From positions 1 through 18,313 of the forward strand of contig CALCCX010000151.1 of assembly GCA_937900165.1 (NCBI GenBank): a stretch of 18,313 nt of DNA. The letters are read 5' to 3'. A model generated the notes under the pieces. The model ran no database searches, was not told where the DNA came from, and worked only from the letters and a program-made list of their open reading frames with translations. How positions within the stretch are numbered: position 1 is the first letter of the stretch; every line of letters begins with the position of its first letter. This DNA is from an uncultured Acidimicrobiia bacterium (GTDB lineage: Bacteria; Actinomycetota; Acidimicrobiia; Spongiisociales; Spongiisociaceae). A program made the translations under genes and the position numbers. Below are positions 7,993 through 18,245 of this stretch, one piece after another.

Positions 7993-9363
7993 GTGTTTGA
8001 CGTTGTCATTATTGGGGGAGGACCGGGGGGCTATGGCGCCGCGCTGTACGCCCACAACTTTGGTCTGTCTGTCGCGATCGTGGAAAAGGACACGGTTGGG
8101 GGGACCTGCCTTCTCAGGGGTTGCATCCCAGCCAAAACGTGGTTGCAGGCTGCCGAAGTGTTCACGACGGTCAAAGGGGCGGCCACCTTCGGGGTCATGA
8201 GCAGCGAGCCCAGCTTTGACTGGGCGGCCGGCCTCGAGAGGAAACGCAAGATCGTAGACGGTCTGGTGAGGGGTGTTTCAGGGCTCCTCAAATCCAGGGG
8301 TGTTGAGATCATTGATGGATTTGGCCGGATTGCCGGTCCCAACCGGGTCACGGTTGAAACCGAGGAAGGAACGAGGGACCTCGAGGCGACCAACATCATC
8401 CTGGCAACCGGCTCCTCACCTTCTTCGATCCCAGGGTTCGACTTCGACGGCATCAATATCGTGAGTTCCGACCATGCTTTGGACTGGGAGTCTCAACCGT
8501 CACGGGTCGGCATTGTCGGAGGCGGCATCATCGGATGCGAGTTCGCGAGCCTGCTTGCCGACCTCGGTAGCGAGGTGACGGTCGTCGAAATGCTCGATCA
8601 AATCGTGCCGGGGTTCGACGGTGACGCGGCCAGAGAGCTCCGCAAACAATTGAGTCGGCGAGGGGTCGTCTTTCATACTTCGGTGGGGGTGTCAGGGCAC
8701 AAGGTGACGGAGAGCGGAGTTGAGCTCAGTTTCGGCGACCAAATGATCGAGGTGGACAAGGTGTTGGTAGCGGTTGGCCGGCGACCTCTGACTGATGGGA
8801 TTGGCCTTGACACAACCAAGGTCGAAACGGACCGAGGGTATGTCCTCGCAGATCTGGAAACGATGCAGACTGCCGAGCCCGGGATTTTTGCAGTTGGAGA
8901 TATCGTCGCGGACACACCGGGCCTTGCTCACGGCGCGTTCGCCGAGGCGATCGCGGCCATCACCTACATAGCGACCGGAAACACGGCGGCGGTCGACTAT
9001 CGAGCGATTCCCAATGTCGTCTACACCCACCCCGAGGCCGCCCAGGTCGGTATGACCGAAGCCGAGGCCACCGAAGCCGGCATGGTCACCAAGGTGCACA
9101 ACCATTCCTTCATGGGCGTCGGCCGTGCTCAGATCATTGGTAAGAACCGGGGTTTCGTCAAGATCGTCGCGCAGGAGGATGGTCCGATCATCGGCGCCTC
9201 GGTGGTTGGCCCCCACGCTGGGGAGCTCATCCACGAATTGATGTACGCCGTTGGATGGGAGGCGTTGCCTGAGGAGGCGGCAGCGTTCGTTCACGCCCAT
9301 CCGACGCTTTCTGAAGCGGTCGGAGAATCACTGATGGCGACCGCCGGTCGCGGCCTGCATTGA
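7993..9363 (+). CDS. lpdA: Dihydrolipoamide dehydrogenase (E3)
   Basis: E3 is a flavoprotein that reoxidises dihydrolipoyl groups of 2-oxoacid dehydrogenase complexes, passing electrons to NAD+. The 456-residue protein shows the FAD Rossmann motif VVIIGGGPGGYGAA (4-17) and the redox disulfide GGTCLLRGCIPAK (Cys39/Cys44). The NAD-binding motif VGIVGGGIIGCEFASLL follows, then the second FAD motif IFAVGDIV and the C-terminal interface motif HAHPTLSEA (His434/His436, Glu441), which donates the active-site His-Glu pair. The complete motif set and length mark a functional lipoamide dehydrogenase rather than glutathione or mercuric reductase. The start is GTG at 7993 with AAGGGA 9 nt upstream. The E2 gene begins 18 bp downstream, so E3 is probably co-expressed with its E2 partner. 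No E1 gene is in the window. Confidence 0.94.
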   Translation: MFDVVIIGGGPGGYGAALYAHNFGLSVAIVEKDTVGGTCLLRGCIPAKTWLQAAEVFTTVKGAATFGVMSSEPSFDWAAGLERKRKIVDGLVRGVSGLLKSRGVEIIDGFGRIAGPNRVTVETEEGTRDLEATNIILATGSSPSSIPGFDFDGINIVSSDHALDWESQPSRVGIVGGGIIGCEFASLLADLGSEVTVVEMLDQIVPGFDGDAARELRKQLSRRGVVFHTSVGVSGHKVTESGVELSFGDQMIEVDKVLVAVGRRPLTDGIGLDTTKVETDRGYVLADLETMQTAEPGIFAVGDIVADTPGLAHGAFAEAIAAITYIATGNTAAVDYRAIPNVVYTHPEAAQVGMTEAEATEAGMVTKVHNHSFMGVGRAQIIGKNRGFVKIVAQEDGPIIGASVVGPHAGELIHELMYAVGWEALPEEAAAFVHAHPTLSEAVGESLMATAGRGLH

Positions 9364-9370
9364 ACTAAAC

Positions 9371-9375
9371 GGAGG
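9371..9375 (+). promoter_or_regulatory. Ribosome binding site of the E2 gene
   Basis: A full GGAGG lies 6 nt before the ATG at 9382, inside the 18-bp gap after the lpdA stop. It is one of the strongest ribosome sites in the window, consistent with high expression of the E2 core. Confidence 0.7.
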
Positions 9376-9381
9376 ATCGAG

Positions 9382-11066
9382 ATGGCTACGACAATCAGCA
9401 TGCCCCAGTTGGGGGAGACGGTGACGGAGGGGACGATCCTGCGGTGGGCGATCCAGGTGGGTGACACTGTTTCGGAGGATGATGTCTTGGTGGAGATCTC
9501 GACGGACAAAGTGGATACCGAGGTTCCGTCTCCTGCGTCTGGGGTCGTGTTGGAGATTTTGGTTGCTGAGGGTGAGACGGTGCCGGTTGGTGCTGAGCTG
9601 GTTGTCATCGGGGACCCGGACGGGACACCCGTTTCGGCCGAAACGTCACGGTTGAGCGGGTCAGGTGTCGAAGTTGACGAACCCGTTGATTCGCCAGACA
9701 CTGGCATGGAAACCGTTGGCGACGAGCAGACCTCAGGACCGGCGGGTCAGGACCCAGCCGAGGATGGAGCAGGCGAGCACCATCCGCTAGCCGGGGCCGG
9801 TTTGTTCCTTTCGCCGGTTGTCCGGAGACTTGCAAGGGAGCATGGAATCGATGTCGGAAAGATCGCTGGTACGGGTCGTGGTGGACGAGTGACCCGAGAT
9901 GACCTGCTCGCCGTCATCGAGGGTCAGGGTTCCTCGCCGGGTACCGAGCAGCCTGACAAAGATGACCAGGCGGACCAGGCCGGCGAAGATGTCCAGGCCG
10001 GTGAGGGCTTGATCGGAGCCGTTGAAGACGGTCGCCTACCTGGCTCTGAGCTGATCGCCCCGCGAGCGTCGGCCTCCCAGGACGAACCGGCCCAGATCGA
10101 ACCGGCCCTGATCGAACCGGTCTCCCAGGACGAACCGGCCCTGATCGAACCGGCCTCCCAGGACGAACCGGCCCAGATCGAACCGGCCTCCCAGGACGAA
10201 CCGGCCCAGATCGATTCAGAAGAAGGCGATGTCCCGCCGCCGCCTGAACCGGCTGCTCCACCGGTCGTCGCAGCGGAGCCGTCGGTCTCCGTGGGGTCGG
10301 GCGCAGACTCCCAAGGCCAAGAAGATCCGTCACAACGTGATGCGCCCCCAGTGACACCCTCTCGCGAGGGAGACGAGATACGGGAACTCGATCGGCTCAG
10401 GGCGGCCATAGGCCGGAACATGATCAAGGCCAAACAGACGGCTGCGCACGTCTGGACTTCGGTTGAGGTCGATTTCGAACGAGTCGAGCGAGTCCGCCAG
10501 GCTCATCGAGAGCAGTGGAAGGCCGAAGAGGGTTTTTCGTTGACCTACCTTCCTTTCATAACGAAGGCCACTCTCGACGCCCTCCGTGCCTACCCGGTGG
10601 TCAACAGCTCGTTCTATCTGGAGGACAACAAGGCAGTCTTTCATCACAACATCAATCTCGGAATTGCAGTCGACCTCGACCAAAAGGGACTGATCGTCAC
10701 CTCGATTCGAGATGCAGACGATCTGACCCTGCGAGGCATTGCGAAGGCGATTCGGGCTCTGGCAGACAAGTCCCGGGCCGGCAAGCTCGGCCCGGACGAC
10801 ATCTCAGGGAGCACCTTTACCATCACCAACCCTGGGCCATTCGGGTCGTTCATGTCCGCGCCGATCATCAACGTACCCAATGTGGCGATTCTGTCGACAG
10901 ATACGATCACCAAACGGCCTGCTGTCGTTACGACCGCTGACGGCCAGGACACCATCGCCATTCGCCACATCGGGTACCTGGGGTTGTCGTGGGATCACCG
11001 GGCACTGGATGGTTCAACAGCGGTGCTCTTCCTGCGCCGCATCAAGGAGAATCTGGAGAGCTGGGA

Positions 11067-11088
<22 letters not shown>
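9382..11088 (+). CDS. Dihydrolipoamide acyltransferase, E2 component of a 2-oxoacid dehydrogenase complex
   Basis: E2 carries acyl groups on a lipoyl-lysine arm and transfers them to CoA. The 568-residue protein has one N-terminal lipoyl domain (1-~80) with lipoyl-lysine Lys43 in EISTDKVDTE. A peripheral-subunit-binding domain lies at ~141-182 (LSPVVRRLAREHGID, GTGRGGRVTRDDLL), and a long acidic/proline linker at ~185-330 contains 11-residue SQDEPAQIEPA repeats. The catalytic domain is ~334-568, ending with the active-site motif SWDHRALDG (His539, Asp543). Substrate is not certain: succinyltransferase (sucB) is the usual annotation beside actinobacterial lipB-lipA, but a branched-chain or pyruvate E2 is equally compatible. 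Its 3' end overlaps the lipB-lipA start by 22 bp, placing the lipoyl acceptor directly upstream of the enzyme that would modify it. Confidence 0.93.
10075..10215 (+). repeat. Tandem 33-bp coding repeats in the E2 interdomain linker
   Basis: Four imperfect units each begin TCCCAGGACGAACCGGCC and encode SQDEPAQIEPALIEPV, SQDEPALIEPA, SQDEPAQIEPA and SQDEPAQID. Third positions are nearly identical between copies, pointing to recent expansion by slippage or unequal crossing-over, not only protein-level selection. The repeats lie in the flexible linker between the subunit-binding and catalytic domains, where Ala/Pro-rich swinging-arm segments are normal. Copy number may differ between strains, or be miscounted by short-read assembly. 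Confidence 0.85.
11055..11060 (+). promoter_or_regulatory. Ribosome binding site for the lipB-lipA fusion, inside the E2 gene
   Basis: GGAGAG sits 6 nt before the in-frame TTG at 11067. No ATG or GTG occurs in this frame between there and the first conserved LipB residues. The only other in-frame candidate, a GTG at 10989, would overlap E2 by 100 bp. Confidence 0.5.
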
Positions 11089-12788
<1,700 letters not shown>

Positions 12789-12856
12789 CCAGAGCGGAGG
12801 AGCCGCCGGGGCGCACCGACGTCGGTGAGTACACGCTCTGGGGTATATTCGCGCTC

Positions 12857-14239
12857 GTGTTCGTGGCCGGGCTGGTATTCAGACTGGCTGTGATCAATGA
12901 GGCCTTTTGGTACGACGAAACGATTTCGGCGACCCGCTACTTCTCCTCTTCGCCTTCAGACATCCTGTCGGCGAGCCATCCGAACAACCACCCCCTGTAC
13001 TCGCTTTCGGTCCGAGCCGTTTGGGCGGTCTTTGGGGAGAGTGAAGTCGGTGCCCGGCTTCCGGCCTTTGTGGCATGGCTGGCGATTTTGGCGATGCTGG
13101 TTTGGCTGGGCGCACGGCTGTTTTCTGCTCGGGTAGGTTGGCTGGCGGCCATGCTCGCCGTGCTGGCCTACTGGCAGGTGAGATACAGCGTGGAGGCGAG
13201 GGGAAACATGTTGGCCACCGCGTTGGGACTTGGGGCGATGATCATTCTGATCAATGGTCTTGACAAACGCAGACAACTTCAGGTCATGGCCTCGGCACCG
13301 GTTCTGGCTCTCGCGACGCTGGCCCACCTCTACGCGGCGGTCCTGATAGTCGGGGTCTTGTCGATTTGGCTGGCTGCTCGGGTGAGTTCGCGTTCGGATT
13401 TCCAGGTAGAGCTGCGTCCGATGCTCGCGTGGGCCCTGCTGTTCGGCGGGCTGATGATCCTCTTCTATCTGCCTGCCCAGAATCTGATAAAGGTCGCCGG
13501 CTCGCTGATTCTGCGCGGCGAAGCTCCGGGGTCGGGATCCTTGACCCAGACCAGGTCACTCAACGTCGGCTACCTCCTGGAGGTATCGAGAGGCTTTCTC
13601 AGCGGTGTTCCGACGGTGAGCGGAGCCGCGCTGTTGATAGTTCCCTACGGGTTCGGTCTCTGGTTGGTGCGGCGTCGTCCGGTGGCCTTGGCCGTGTTGG
13701 CCATTCCCCCTCTGGTGCTGGCGGCCGGAGCCCTCACAACTTTCCTGTTCTTTGAACGCTTCCTCATCGTCGTGCAGCCGTATGTGTTGCTGGCGGTGGC
13801 GGTCGGCATCGACGGGATGACGAGGCGGATCTTGCCGGCCCGATCGATGATCTCGGCGATGGCATCTGCGGCCGCCGTAGTTGCGATCACGCTGATCCCC
13901 AACGGGGGATTTCCCGAATCCCTGCCGATGCAAGTTCGCCAATGGGACGACGCCGCGGCCTTCATCGACGCCAACGGTGCTTCGCTGGTGGTGGCCAATC
14001 CGCTCGACGGGAGCTTCAGCCCGGTGCGAGACGCGCTCGGTTACTACCTGCGGGAGTCCAGCATTGTCGAGCCTCTGCAGGGCGATGTCGAGGAAGGATC
14101 CGAGGTTTTCTACGTTCGGCGGGCCGGAGGCGCCCCAGAGATTGGGCTCGAAATCGAAACGGGCGATCCGGTGGAGTTTGGAGAAGTGAAAGTGTTCCGC
14201 CAGGTGTGGACTGGTAGCGGTCTGGTGCCGGCCCCGTAG
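12857..14239 (+). CDS. Multi-pass membrane glycosyltransferase, GT39/PMT-2-like
   Basis: This is a hydrophobic protein (460 aa from GTG 12857) with about 9-11 predicted membrane segments and a hydrophilic C-terminal tail (~365-460) likely outside the membrane. After the first segment comes FWYDETIS with the Asp20-Glu21 pair of the first outer loop, then HPNNHPLYSLSVRAVWAVFG and EVGARLPAFV. This layout is typical of the ArnT/protein-mannosyltransferase superfamily, which uses polyprenyl-phosphate sugars. Donor and acceptor cannot be told. From GTG 12857 the first membrane helix is cut short. The frame is open upstream with TLWGIFALVFVAGLVFRL, which completes the helix, and the only plausible upstream start is CTG 12785, overlapping the lipA stop as CTGA. 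The true protein is therefore probably ~24 residues longer. Confidence 0.82.
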   Translation: MFVAGLVFRLAVINEAFWYDETISATRYFSSSPSDILSASHPNNHPLYSLSVRAVWAVFGESEVGARLPAFVAWLAILAMLVWLGARLFSARVGWLAAMLAVLAYWQVRYSVEARGNMLATALGLGAMIILINGLDKRRQLQVMASAPVLALATLAHLYAAVLIVGVLSIWLAARVSSRSDFQVELRPMLAWALLFGGLMILFYLPAQNLIKVAGSLILRGEAPGSGSLTQTRSLNVGYLLEVSRGFLSGVPTVSGAALLIVPYGFGLWLVRRRPVALAVLAIPPLVLAAGALTTFLFFERFLIVVQPYVLLAVAVGIDGMTRRILPARSMISAMASAAAVVAITLIPNGGFPESLPMQVRQWDDAAAFIDANGASLVVANPLDGSFSPVRDALGYYLRESSIVEPLQGDVEEGSEVFYVRRAGGAPEIGLEIETGDPVEFGEVKVFRQVWTGSGLVPAP

Positions 14240-14334
14240 GCGATCCGCGATCCGCCTTCCGCCGCGCCTCCCCAGTGGTGTATCCACTAGCCTCGGCCTT
14301 CGACGATTTCGATTGGGATGAGGAGCGGGCAACG
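14240..14334 (+). promoter_or_regulatory. Gap before acs with a possible promoter and a clear ribosome site
   Basis: TAGCCT at 14288-14293 fits a TANNNT -10 element, with no strong -35 box. AGGAG at 14321-14325 is 9 nt before GTG 14335. The reading frame is open from GTG 14275, but the translated prefix (YPLASAFDDFD...) is not Acs-like and would cover the putative promoter, so I treat it as untranslated. No terminator for the glycosyltransferase gene is obvious. Confidence 0.35.
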
Positions 14335-16302
14335 GTGGCGGACAAGGCTGGTCAAACGATCGAGAACCTGTTGCAGGAAGATCGAACATTCCCGCCCTCT
14401 GCCGAGTTTACGGCTAATGCCAACGCCAAGCCAGGCATCCATGAGGATGCGGCCGCCGACCCCGTCGGGTTCTGGGTGAAAGAGGCTTTCGATCGGGTGA
14501 CCTGGTTCAAGGAACCGACGGTGATGCTCGACGACTCCAACGCCCCGTTCTTCAAATGGTTCAGTGATGGCGAGCTGAATATCACATACAACTGCCTTGA
14601 TCGCCATCTCGAGGCAGGCCGGGGTGACAAGGTCGCCTATTACTGGGAAGGCGAGCCCGGAGACGAGCGGACGATCACCTATCAGGACCTAGCGGACGAG
14701 GTCGGCCGTTTCGCCAACGGTCTCAAGTCGCTCGGGGTGCAAAAGGGTGATCGGGTGGCGATCTACATGGGCATGGTGCCAGAGTTGCCGATGGCGATGC
14801 TGGCCTGCGCCCGGATCGGTGCTGCCCACTCGGTTGTTTTTGGTGGGTTTTCATCCGATGCGATCGTCGATCGGGTAGAGGACGCCGGGGCCAAGGTTCT
14901 GATCACCTGCGATGGTGCCTGGAGACGTGGCTCGGTGGTGGATCTCAAGGGGGCAGCAGACACCGCCATGGAGCGGACCGATTTCATCGAGCACTGCATC
15001 GTTGTGGAGAGGACCAAACAGGGTGTTGCCATGAAGGACGGACGCGACGTCTGGTGGCATGATCTGATCGCCGACCAGCCCGCGGATTGCGTCGCTGAGG
15101 TGATGAACGCCGAGGACCTTCTCTATATCCTCTACACGTCTGGGACGACTGGCAAGCCCAAGGGCATCATGCATAGTACGGGCGGCTACCTGGTGGGGGC
15201 GACGAGTACCCATAGCTATGTGTTCGACATCAAGCCGGATGAGGACATTTGGTGGTGCGCGGCGGACATCGGCTGGGTCACCGGCCACACCTACATCGTC
15301 TATGGGCCGTTGGCCAACCAGACGACCAGCGTGATGTATGAGGGTACGCCGGATTTCCCCGACAAGGATCGGCTGTGGGCGATCATCGAAAAGTACAAGG
15401 TCACCCAGCTCTACACCGCGCCGACCGCCATTCGTGCGTTCATGAAATGGGGGGAGGACTATCCCCGCCGCCATGACCTGTCATCGCTTCGGCTGCTCGG
15501 AACGGTGGGCGAACCCATCAACCCGGAGGCCTGGATTTGGTATCACGAGAACATTGGCCCAAAAACGGCGCCAATCGTCGACACCTGGTGGCAGACCGAA
15601 ACCGGTTCGATCATGATCTCACCGCTGCCTGGCGTAACCACCACCAAGCCTGGAACTGCAACCGCGGCCATGCCGGGGATCCAAGCCGACATCGTCGACG
15701 AGGACGGCAACTCCGTTCCGAAGGGCGGAGGTGGTTTTTTGGTGATCAGGGGACCGTGGCCCTCGATGTTGCGTTCGATCTGGGGCGACGATCAGCGCTA
15801 CGTCGAGACCTACTGGTCTCGGTTTGAAGGACTGTATTTCCCAGGGGATGGAGCGAAACGCGACGAGGATGGATACATCTGGCTGCTGGGTCGGGTAGAC
15901 GATGTCATGCTGGTGGCCGGTCACAACATCTCTACGATGGAGGTCGAATCGGCGTTGGTGTCCCATCCTGCGGTGGCCGAGGCGGCCGTTGTCGGGGCGA
16001 AGGACGAGCTGACCGGCCAAGCGATAGCCGCGTTCGTAAGCCTGCGTGGGGGTTTCGAGGGCAACGATGATCTGCTGGTCGAACTCCGCGACCATGTTTC
16101 TTCGTCGATCGGTCCGATCGCCAAACCCAAGAGCATCGTCTTCACCCCAGATGTACCCAAGACGAGGTCCGGCAAGATCATGCGGCGTCTGCTGCGCGAC
16201 ATCGCCGAGAACCGGGAGTTGGGTGACGTCACCACCCTGGCCAACGCAGACATTGTCGCTGAAATTGCTGAGCAGGCGGCGGCAGCACCCAAGGAGGATT
16301 GA
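14335..16302 (+). CDS. acs: Acetyl-CoA synthetase (AMP-forming acetate-CoA ligase)
   Basis: Acs activates acetate with ATP and CoA to acetyl-CoA via acetyl-AMP in the cytoplasm. From GTG 14335 the protein is 655 aa, close to the 652 aa of E. coli Acs. Seen in order: IENLLQEDRTFPPSAEF near the N-terminus, the phosphate-binding loop YTSGTTGKPKG (267-277), WWCAADIGWVTGHTYIVYGP, the adenine-site motif DTWWQTETGSIM, the hinge region GRVDDVMLVAGHNIS, and PKTRSGKIMRRLLRD. Lys614 of the last motif is the adenylation lysine, the acetylation-control site in Salmonella Acs (Lys609). The WWQTETG pocket and full length favour acetate over longer acyl substrates. No Pat acetyltransferase or CobB deacetylase gene is in the window. 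An upstream GTG at 14275 would add 20 unconserved residues. Confidence 0.94.
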   Translation: MADKAGQTIENLLQEDRTFPPSAEFTANANAKPGIHEDAAADPVGFWVKEAFDRVTWFKEPTVMLDDSNAPFFKWFSDGELNITYNCLDRHLEAGRGDKVAYYWEGEPGDERTITYQDLADEVGRFANGLKSLGVQKGDRVAIYMGMVPELPMAMLACARIGAAHSVVFGGFSSDAIVDRVEDAGAKVLITCDGAWRRGSVVDLKGAADTAMERTDFIEHCIVVERTKQGVAMKDGRDVWWHDLIADQPADCVAEVMNAEDLLYILYTSGTTGKPKGIMHSTGGYLVGATSTHSYVFDIKPDEDIWWCAADIGWVTGHTYIVYGPLANQTTSVMYEGTPDFPDKDRLWAIIEKYKVTQLYTAPTAIRAFMKWGEDYPRRHDLSSLRLLGTVGEPINPEAWIWYHENIGPKTAPIVDTWWQTETGSIMISPLPGVTTTKPGTATAAMPGIQADIVDEDGNSVPKGGGGFLVIRGPWPSMLRSIWGDDQRYVETYWSRFEGLYFPGDGAKRDEDGYIWLLGRVDDVMLVAGHNISTMEVESALVSHPAVAEAAVVGAKDELTGQAIAAFVSLRGGFEGNDDLLVELRDHVSSSIGPIAKPKSIVFTPDVPKTRSGKIMRRLLRDIAENRELGDVTTLANADIVAEIAEQAAAAPKED

Positions 16303-16516
16303 ACTCGGGAGGGTCCGTGGCAGACGTCGCGCGGTATTGAGCGCAGATTGTCCGGTCAAAAGTAAACCCTGAGTGGTTCGTCCTGCGATTGGTAGTTGAG
16401 GATCCGAAGAGGGATCCCGACATTACGAATGCTGATGCCCTTCGTCTCACCCTCTGGCCTACGCCGGATGCGCAAGGCATCACATTCCTTGACTTGCTGG
16501 ACCGAGGTTTAGATCT
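16303..16516 (+). other. Intergenic stretch between acs and the DUF389 gene
   Basis: This 214-bp stretch has no confident gene. A frame open from TTG 16389 runs to 16649, overlapping the DUF389 start by ~130 bp. Its first ~48 residues (VEDPKRDPDITNADALRL, LTLWPTPDAQGITFLDLL) read like protein, but there is no ribosome site and I recognise no family. GGATCC at 16400-16405 and GGGATCCC at 16411-16418 are adjacent palindromes too small to call a terminator. A promoter for the downstream gene probably lies here but I cannot place it. Confidence 0.4.
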
Positions 16517-17611
16517 ATGGAAGATTCAGCCAGGGACGACCACGAACCAAGTCACCATGCTGCAAGGGGGTTTGTGGGGTCAGTTCTCGGCAAGATCGGT
16601 CGGCGCCTCGACTCCCAGGAGACGCTCACTGAGGGTGAGCGACTTGTGATCGTGAACAGGTTGTTCCACGAAGGCCGGCGTTTGCGCGAGTCGAGGCGGC
16701 GTTTCGCTTTCATGATGGGATTGTCGGTAGCGATCGCAACGTTCGGCCTTCTGTCGGACTCGACGGCCGTGGTGATAGGGGCAATGCTCGTGGCGCCCCT
16801 GATGGGGCCCGTTCTCGGGGTGGCTGCGGCCATCGTTATGGGGTGGCCGAAGCGGATTGTCGGCCAGGGCCTACTCGTGGCACTCGGCTCCGTCCTGGCC
16901 GTCGCACTCGCTTTTGGGATTGCCTTTGTCGTGCCTTGGCAGCGCGAGCCGCTGCCAGGCGAACTGGTCGCTCGCACGTCACCGAATCTTCTGGACCTTG
17001 GCATTGCCCTGGCCGCCGGCGCTGCCGGTGCGTACGCGCAAGTACGCAGGCAGGCCAGCGACGCGCTGATCGGTGTCGCCGTTGCTGTAGCGCTCGTTCC
17101 GCCTCTGGCAGTCATTGGCGTTACTCTTCAGTTGGCCGAATATCGTTTGGCCCTTGGCGCGCTCCTCTTGTTCCTCGCCAATGTCTCGGGGATTGTCATG
17201 GCCGCAGGCCTCACCTTTCTGTTCGTCGGTTTCGTCCCCGGCCGAAGACTCCTGACCGGCAACAACGCGATTGCTTCCGGTATGCGCTGGGCTCTCGCGG
17301 CCGTCCTCCTCATCGTGATTCCGATGCAATTCGGGCAAGGCAACGTATTGGCCGCCACCGACCCGACGGCCGAGGTAGCCGCCGTCGTAGAGACATTCAT
17401 CACCGAGCGTACTTCAGCAGAAATGGTGGGAGTCTCGGTCGAAGTCGAGAACGGCGTGACAGACGTCAACGTCGTTGTGGCTACCTCGTCGACCGCGCCG
17501 ACCGTGACCCAGTTGGCAGCCCTCCTTGCCGAACAATTGGGGACAACGGTCCAGGTGAGCCTTCAAGTCGTCGAGAGTGAGGTAAACCAGGCCACGATCT
17601 CTGGCGGTTGA
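16517..17611 (+). CDS. DUF389 family integral membrane protein
   Basis: This is a 364-residue membrane protein of the DUF389 family, whose function is unknown. The N-terminal ~60 residues are hydrophilic and Arg/His-rich, with FHEGRRLRESRRRFAFMMGL leading into the first helix. The family hallmark is DSTAVVIGAMLVAPLMGPVLG. Six or seven hydrophobic segments follow, including VAVAVALVPPLAVIGVTLQL and LLLFLANVSGIVMAAGLTFL. The last ~80 residues are soluble and acidic, resembling a small alpha/beta domain at the C-terminus (VEVENGVTDVNVVVATSS). The ATG at 16517 is preceded by an AGG-containing weak ribosome site ~10 nt upstream. The next gene is convergent, so this is the end of the + strand block. 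There is no neighbour that suggests a role. Confidence 0.85.
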   Translation: MEDSARDDHEPSHHAARGFVGSVLGKIGRRLDSQETLTEGERLVIVNRLFHEGRRLRESRRRFAFMMGLSVAIATFGLLSDSTAVVIGAMLVAPLMGPVLGVAAAIVMGWPKRIVGQGLLVALGSVLAVALAFGIAFVVPWQREPLPGELVARTSPNLLDLGIALAAGAAGAYAQVRRQASDALIGVAVAVALVPPLAVIGVTLQLAEYRLALGALLLFLANVSGIVMAAGLTFLFVGFVPGRRLLTGNNAIASGMRWALAAVLLIVIPMQFGQGNVLAATDPTAEVAAVVETFITERTSAEMVGVSVEVENGVTDVNVVVATSSTAPTVTQLAALLAEQLGTTVQVSLQVVESEVNQATISGG

Positions 17612-17694
17612 CCGGAGTCACCATTGGGCAAGGCGGCCGGTCAGCCGAGTTGGCTTTGCATCGCCGCGGCGGTTTCGATGCGCGGCCGTTCATG
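17612..17694. other. Convergent intergenic region
   Basis: These 83 bp separate two convergent genes. CATCG (17659-17663) and CGATG (17676-17680) can pair around CCGC/GCGG, giving a small GC-rich hairpin without a T-run. A bidirectional terminator would be expected here, but the structure is too weak to call one. Confidence 0.3.
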
Positions 17695-18179
17695 TCAAAG
17701 TGCGGAGACCAGGTCGAGCGCCACTCTGAACACTGCCTCGTTGCCTTCAACCAGACGCAGCTGTTCGTCAGGTTCGAGTGGATCGAGGAAACTGCGTCCC
17801 GCCAGCAATTCGTCCCAGACGACGAGCATCGAAACGGCAGCCATCCCGAAGTGGCGAGCGACGGCCAACGTTGTGGCTGTTTCCATGTCAACGGACAGAT
17901 ATTTGGCCTCATGCCAGGCCTGAACCATCTCTCCGCTCTGGGCGAAGATCGAGGGCCAGGTCAGATTCGTGCCGTTGTGCACGGTGTAGTTGCGGGAAGC
18001 AAGTAGTGAACGTGCCTGGTGACTCCGCCGCGGATCGGCCCTGGTGACGTCGCCGGCCCCGTAAATCCGAGCGATGCCTTCCTGGCACACCGCGACATCA
18101 GGCACCACTATGTCGCCAGGTCTGAGGTTTCTTTGCAGGCCCCCGCAGGTTCCGATCTGCACCGCCAACGTCGTCCCCA
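17695..18179 (-). CDS. Nucleoside phosphorylase (PNP/UDP family), 5'-truncated at the contig end
   Basis: This is the C-terminal ~161 residues of a nucleoside phosphorylase of the PNP/uridine phosphorylase (NP-I) family, which splits nucleosides with phosphate to base and ribose-1-phosphate. Seen on the - strand: AVQIGTCGGLQRNLRPGDIVVP, the family's phosphate/ribose-site strand, and SVDMETATTLAVARHFGM, which carries the Met-Glu pair that binds ribose hydroxyls. VVWDELLAG follows, then a short C-terminal helix ending DLVSAL. Base specificity cannot be told from this part. The gene is cut at 18179 by adapter sequence. The frame stays open through the adapter to an ATG at 18294, but residues from there (poly-Phe, then SSRRRHTR and GVQTCALPI) are translated adapter, not protein. 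The remaining N-terminal part (very roughly 80-100 residues) is missing. Confidence 0.85.
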
Positions 18180-18245
18180 AGATCGGAAGAGCACACGTCT
18201 GAACTCCAGTCACACTGATATATCTCGTATGCCGTCTTCTGCTTG
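18180..18245 (+). other. Illumina TruSeq indexed adapter (sequencing artefact)
   Basis: From 18180 the sequence reads AGATCGGAAGAGCACACGTC and continues through GAACTCCAGTCAC. Then come the 8-base index ACTGATAT at 18213-18220 and ATCTCGTATGCCGTCTTCTG to CTTG at 18245. This is the standard TruSeq read-1 adapter in full; the index matches what I recall as TruSeq index 25. It is synthetic DNA and marks the true end of the genomic sequence at 18179 (18180 is the A-tail base). Confidence 0.98.

Noticed and set aside
9914..10433. Long - strand frames with RSGPVRPGRPV-type repeats
   Set aside because: They are antisense shadows of the E2 linker repeats; the + strand frame has the conserved domains.
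10989..11066. Upstream GTG start for lipB-lipA at 10989
   Set aside because: It would overlap the conserved E2 C-terminus by 100 bp, and the added residues show no LipB similarity; TTG 11067 with GGAGAG fits better.
16400..16418. GGATCC and GGGATCCC palindromes as a terminator or operator
   Set aside because: They are short independent palindromes with no T-run and no symmetrical spacing to a promoter.
17659..17680. Hairpin between convergent genes as a bidirectional terminator
   Set aside because: The stem is short, and there is no T-run on either strand.
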